A stretch of 7,949 nt of DNA from Bordetella parapertussis (GTDB lineage Bacteria > Pseudomonadota > Gammaproteobacteria > Burkholderiales > CAIKXV01), in NCBI GenBank assembly GCA_945877995.1, contig CAMDXD010000171.1, positions 1 to 7,949 on the forward strand, in the 5' to 3' direction. A program made the position numbers and the translations under genes. Shown piece by piece: positions 6,036-7,949 of this stretch. Numbering within the stretch: the stretch's first letter is position 1; each line of letters opens with the position of its first letter. The notes under the pieces were generated by a model. It did not search any database. It worked only from the letters and a program-made list of their open reading frames with translations, and was not told the origin of the DNA.

Positions 6036-6698
6036 ATGCCGCACGATCATCCGCACGGACACGACCACGACCACGGGCATCCGACAGGCTTCGACCCGCA
6101 TGCACCAGCGTCCGATTTCGGCGATGAGCGCTCGCGCTGGTTCGAGGTCGCCTCCGACGTGATGCGCGACATGCTGATCGAGCAGAACGTGATCGCCGCA
6201 CGCGAGGTGCGCAAGCAGATCGAGCTGATGGAGAGCAAGACCATCCAGCTCGGCGGCAGGCTGGTCGCCCGCGCCTGGGTCGACCCGGCGTTCCGCGAAA
6301 CCCTGCTGAAGGACGGCAAGGCTGCAGCCGCCTCGCTCGGCATCCCGGTCACCGAGGCCTCGCTGACCGTGGTCGAGGACACCCCGGCGGTGCGCAACGT
6401 GATCGTCTGCACGCTGTGCTCCTGCTATCCGCGCTCGCTGCTCGGCCAGCCGCCGGCCTGGTATCGCAACAAGGCCTACCGGTCGCGCGTGGTGCGCGAG
6501 CCGCGCAAGGTGCTCGCCGAGTTCGGCTCGGTCGTGCCCGATGACGTCGAGGTGCATGTGCACGACTCGAACGCCGACCTGCGCTTCATCGTGCTGCCGA
6601 TGCGCCCGGCCGGCACCGAGCACCTGAGCGAGGCGGAACTCGCCGCGATGGTTACCCGCGACAGCCTGATCGGCGTCGCGCCGCCTCGGGCGGAATGA
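6036..6698 (+). CDS. Nitrile hydratase alpha-type / thiocyanate hydrolase gamma-type catalytic subunit, probably cobalt-dependent
   Basis: A 220-residue catalytic subunit. The metal claw VCTLCSC is at 124-130: Cys125, Cys128 and Cys130 with Ser129 backbone would hold a low-spin non-corrin Co(III). The Thr in CTLCSC is typical of cobalt enzymes; iron types usually have CSLCSC. Downstream are PPAWYRNKAYRSRVVREPRKVLAEFG (139-164) and IVLPMRPAGTE..LSEAELAAMVTRDSLIGV, standard alpha-subunit blocks. The N-terminus is markedly His/Asp-rich (MPHDHPHGHDHDHGH, 7 His in the first 15 residues), seen in various family members and possibly metal-binding. After CSC the chain reads Y-P-R133, where nitrile hydratases usually have Trp. 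The enzyme would hydrate a nitrile to an amide or hydrolyse thiocyanate. The ATG at 6036 was chosen; GTG at 6027 overlapping the previous stop (GTGA) is a real alternative adding three residues. No activator/cobalt-insertion gene is visible nearby. Confidence 0.9.
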   Translation: MPHDHPHGHDHDHGHPTGFDPHAPASDFGDERSRWFEVASDVMRDMLIEQNVIAAREVRKQIELMESKTIQLGGRLVARAWVDPAFRETLLKDGKAAAASLGIPVTEASLTVVEDTPAVRNVIVCTLCSCYPRSLLGQPPAWYRNKAYRSRVVREPRKVLAEFGSVVPDDVEVHVHDSNADLRFIVLPMRPAGTEHLSEAELAAMVTRDSLIGVAPPRAE

Positions 6699-6702
6699 AC
6701 CC

Positions 6703-6735
6703 GCGCTGGACGCCCCGCTTCGGTGCGTCCAGCGC
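6703..6735 (+). terminator. Strong GC hairpin directly after the hydratase operon
   Basis: Arms 6703-6713 (gcgctggacgc) and 6725-6735 (gcgtccagcgc) pair over 11 bases. The loop can fold further (ccg/cgg around ctt). It starts 5 bases after the stop at 6698. No T-run follows, so it is not a classical rho-independent terminator. It may stop transcription in this GC-rich host, or protect the 3' end of the operon message from exonucleases. The stem is directly visible; the role is inferred. Confidence 0.55.
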
Positions 6736-6901
6736 ACCGGGATGCACCGCCGGGACGCCAACAGCGCACCAATGGCCTGCTCCGGCGGGCGTGACGGATG
6801 GCACGGGACTTGCACCTGTGCATGCCGTGACTTGTCCTGCCGCCCGTCCCCATCCGATTAATGCCGCGCTGCTGCTCAGACGCCAGCACGCGCCTGACCG
6901 C
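6736..6901 (+). promoter_or_regulatory. Upstream region of the second Bug-type gene, weak promoter candidate
   Basis: I support no gene in this stretch, although the frame is open from 6695. The best promoter-like pair is TTGTCC (6832-6837) and ATTAAT (6857-6862), spaced 19 bases, longer than the ideal 17. A short hairpin (tgcac/gtgca) lies near 6810-6822. No clear Shine-Dalgarno precedes the ATG at 6902, so the promoter and the exact start are both uncertain. Confidence 0.22.
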
Positions 6902-7867
6902 ATGCTGCGCGATGGCGCGGCCGGCATCGGCTTGCTGCTGCTCAGTACCGCAGCGTACGCATCGGCAGCCTGGCCCGAACGCCCGCTGCGATTTGTCATC
7001 CCTTTCCCGGCCGGCGGTGTGTCGGACATCATCGGCCGCTCGATCGCGGCGCGCCTGGGTGACTCGTTGAAGCAGACGGTGATCGTCGACAACCGGGTCG
7101 GCGCCGGCGGCACCATCGGTGCCGATGTGGTGTCGAAGGGGACGCCTGACGGCTACACCCTGTTGTTGGGCAGCCTGTCCACCCACGCGATCGCACCACA
7201 CGTGTTCCGCAAGCTGCCCTACGACCCGGTCACCGGTTTCACGCCGGTCGGCACGGTGGTGGTCGCGCCCAACCTGCTCGGCGCCAGCGCGAAGCTCGAC
7301 GTGCGTGCGGTGAAAGACGTGATCGCCCTGGCGAAGGCGAAGCCGGGCGGCCTGAGCTATGCGTCGTCGGGCATCGGTACAGTGTTCCACCTGTCGGGCG
7401 AACTGTTCAACCTGCTCGCCGGCATCGACACCGTACATGTGCCGTTCAAGGGGCTGGCCGCGGCCTACCCGGAGGTGGGCTCCGGGCAGATCGGGCTGGT
7501 CTACGACAGCGTGATCTCGGTGATGCCGCACATCAAGGCCGGACGCATCCGGCCGCTGGCGATGCTCGGCGCACGGCGCAGTGCGCTGTTGCCCGACGTG
7601 CCGACCATGGCCGAGGCAGGCGTGTCCGGCTATGACGTCACGTTCTGGCAGGCGCTGTTCGCGCCGCCGGGCACCCCGGCTACCTTGGTCGCGCGCATCA
7701 ACGACGAGGTGAACCGCAGCCTCAGGCTGCCCGAAGTGCGCGATGGGTTCGCGGCACAGGGCGCCGAAGTGTTTCCAGGCAGCCCGGCCCGGCTCGCCGC
7801 GCTGCTCGAGCACGATATCGCCCTGATGGGCAAGCTGGTGCGACAGGCGAAGGTGCAACCCGACTGA
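6902..7867 (+). CDS. Bug/TctC-family periplasmic substrate-binding protein, second copy
   Basis: A 321-residue exported binding protein. The signal peptide is residues 1 to about 22 (MLRDG, hydrophobic AAGIGLLLLSTAAY, ASA cleavage). The mature chain begins AWPERPLRFVIPF and carries the family blocks PAGGVSD (36-42), VDNRVGAGG (62-70), TPDGYTLLLG (81-90), LPYDPVTGFTPVG (105-117), HVPFKG (179-184), PDVPTMAEAG (231-240). Asp42 is in the family's ligand-contact position. The reading frame is open back to an ATG at 6695 that overlaps the hydratase stop (ATGA). That version would put about 69 residues of Pro/Ala/Gly-rich, non-signal sequence before the hydrophobic segment, so 6902 is preferred, though no Shine-Dalgarno confirms it. 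It differs clearly from the other Bug protein in this window in the region between the two conserved halves, so the two probably bind different ligands. It may serve the hydratase substrate; no permease genes are visible. Confidence 0.9.
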   Translation: MLRDGAAGIGLLLLSTAAYASAAWPERPLRFVIPFPAGGVSDIIGRSIAARLGDSLKQTVIVDNRVGAGGTIGADVVSKGTPDGYTLLLGSLSTHAIAPHVFRKLPYDPVTGFTPVGTVVVAPNLLGASAKLDVRAVKDVIALAKAKPGGLSYASSGIGTVFHLSGELFNLLAGIDTVHVPFKGLAAAYPEVGSGQIGLVYDSVISVMPHIKAGRIRPLAMLGARRSALLPDVPTMAEAGVSGYDVTFWQALFAPPGTPATLVARINDEVNRSLRLPEVRDGFAAQGAEVFPGSPARLAALLEHDIALMGKLVRQAKVQPD

Positions 7868-7879
7868 ACCGCAGCACGG

Positions 7880-7900
7880 CGCCGCGATGCATCCGCGGCG
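7880..7900 (+). terminator. Hairpin after the second Bug-type gene
   Basis: Stem 7880-7886 (cgccgcg) with 7894-7900 (cgcggcg), 7 pairs around a 7-base loop, begins 13 bases after the stop codon. There is no T-run. Position after a gene and before a new Shine-Dalgarno suggests a terminator or an mRNA 3' end structure, but it could also be chance in GC-rich DNA. Confidence 0.4.
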
Positions 7901-7909
7901 TACTCGACG

Positions 7910-7949
7910 ATGGATTCCCAGGAGCAACCGACCGTGAGACCCAGGCATC
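7910..7949 (+). CDS. Probable start of a new gene, cut by the right edge
   Basis: AGGAG at 7920-7924 lies 9 bases before a GTG at 7934, which is a good ribosome binding arrangement; GTG is followed by AGA CCC AGG CAT. An in-frame ATG at 7910 gives the longer opening MDSQEQPTVRPRH. The frame is open to the end of the window in both cases. The GTG start has the better Shine-Dalgarno. Too little protein is visible to name a family or to be certain that this is a gene. Confidence 0.35.
   Translation, partial: MDSQEQPTVRPRH

Noticed and set aside
6695..6901. ATG overlapping the hydratase stop (ATGA) as start of the second Bug gene
   Set aside because: It would place about 69 residues of non-signal sequence before the hydrophobic segment and run the coding region through the strong hairpin at 6703-6735. 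The overlap is probably chance, though an alternative start between 6695 and 6902 cannot be excluded.
6476..7948. 490-codon minus-strand open frame opposite the second Bug gene
   Set aside because: No recognisable motifs, skewed His/Arg/Gly composition; it is the shadow of the Bug gene and the hydratase subunit.
1..7949. CRISPR arrays, tRNA/rRNA genes, insertion sequences, phage or toxin-antitoxin genes
   Set aside because: No regularly spaced repeats, no tRNA-like cloverleaf, no transposase motif and no long terminal inverted repeats were seen by eye.

Overview
This is a GC-rich window (roughly two-thirds G+C by eye) with dense coding and strong wobble-position G/C bias. Two periplasmic substrate-binding proteins of the Bug/TctC family, a family greatly expanded in Bordetella, Cupriavidus and relatives, point to a betaproteobacterium, most likely Burkholderiales. 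A PlpD-type patatin/Omp85 fusion and an Hsp15 homologue fit a Gram-negative host. Genus-level placement is inference.

Left third (1-2864, minus strand). A run of same-strand genes reads right to left: an Hsp15-like S4 RNA-binding protein (hslR), a patatin-like phospholipase fused to a POTRA and an outer-membrane barrel (ATGA overlap with hslR), and the first 34 codons of a luciferase-like flavin monooxygenase that runs off the left edge. This block looks like housekeeping and envelope functions.

Middle (2865-5309). A divergent intergenic region with a 25-base GC palindrome separates hslR from a plus-strand Bug-type binding protein with a strong ribosome binding site. That gene converges, with only 9 bases between stops, on a minus-strand Rieske non-haem iron oxygenase alpha subunit of the carnitine/glycine-betaine-oxygenase-like group.

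Right half (5310-7949). Only 46 bases from the oxygenase start, a divergent three-gene operon encodes a nitrile hydratase-family enzyme. The usual beta subunit is split into two small genes (117 and 102 aa), followed by a 220-aa alpha-type subunit with the VCTLCSC metal-binding claw and a His-rich N-terminus. The split and the gene order match thiocyanate hydrolase (scnB-scnA-scnC) and resemble toyocamycin nitrile hydratase. A strong hairpin follows immediately. A second Bug-type binding protein comes next, then another hairpin and a probable gene start cut by the right edge.

The most interesting unit is 3084-7867: a Rieske oxygenase back to back with a three-part nitrile hydratase/thiocyanate hydrolase-like enzyme, bracketed by two solute-binding proteins. 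It could be an uptake-and-degradation cassette for a small nitrogen compound (nitrile, thiocyanate or an N-alkylated compound). The substrate cannot be read from the sequence.
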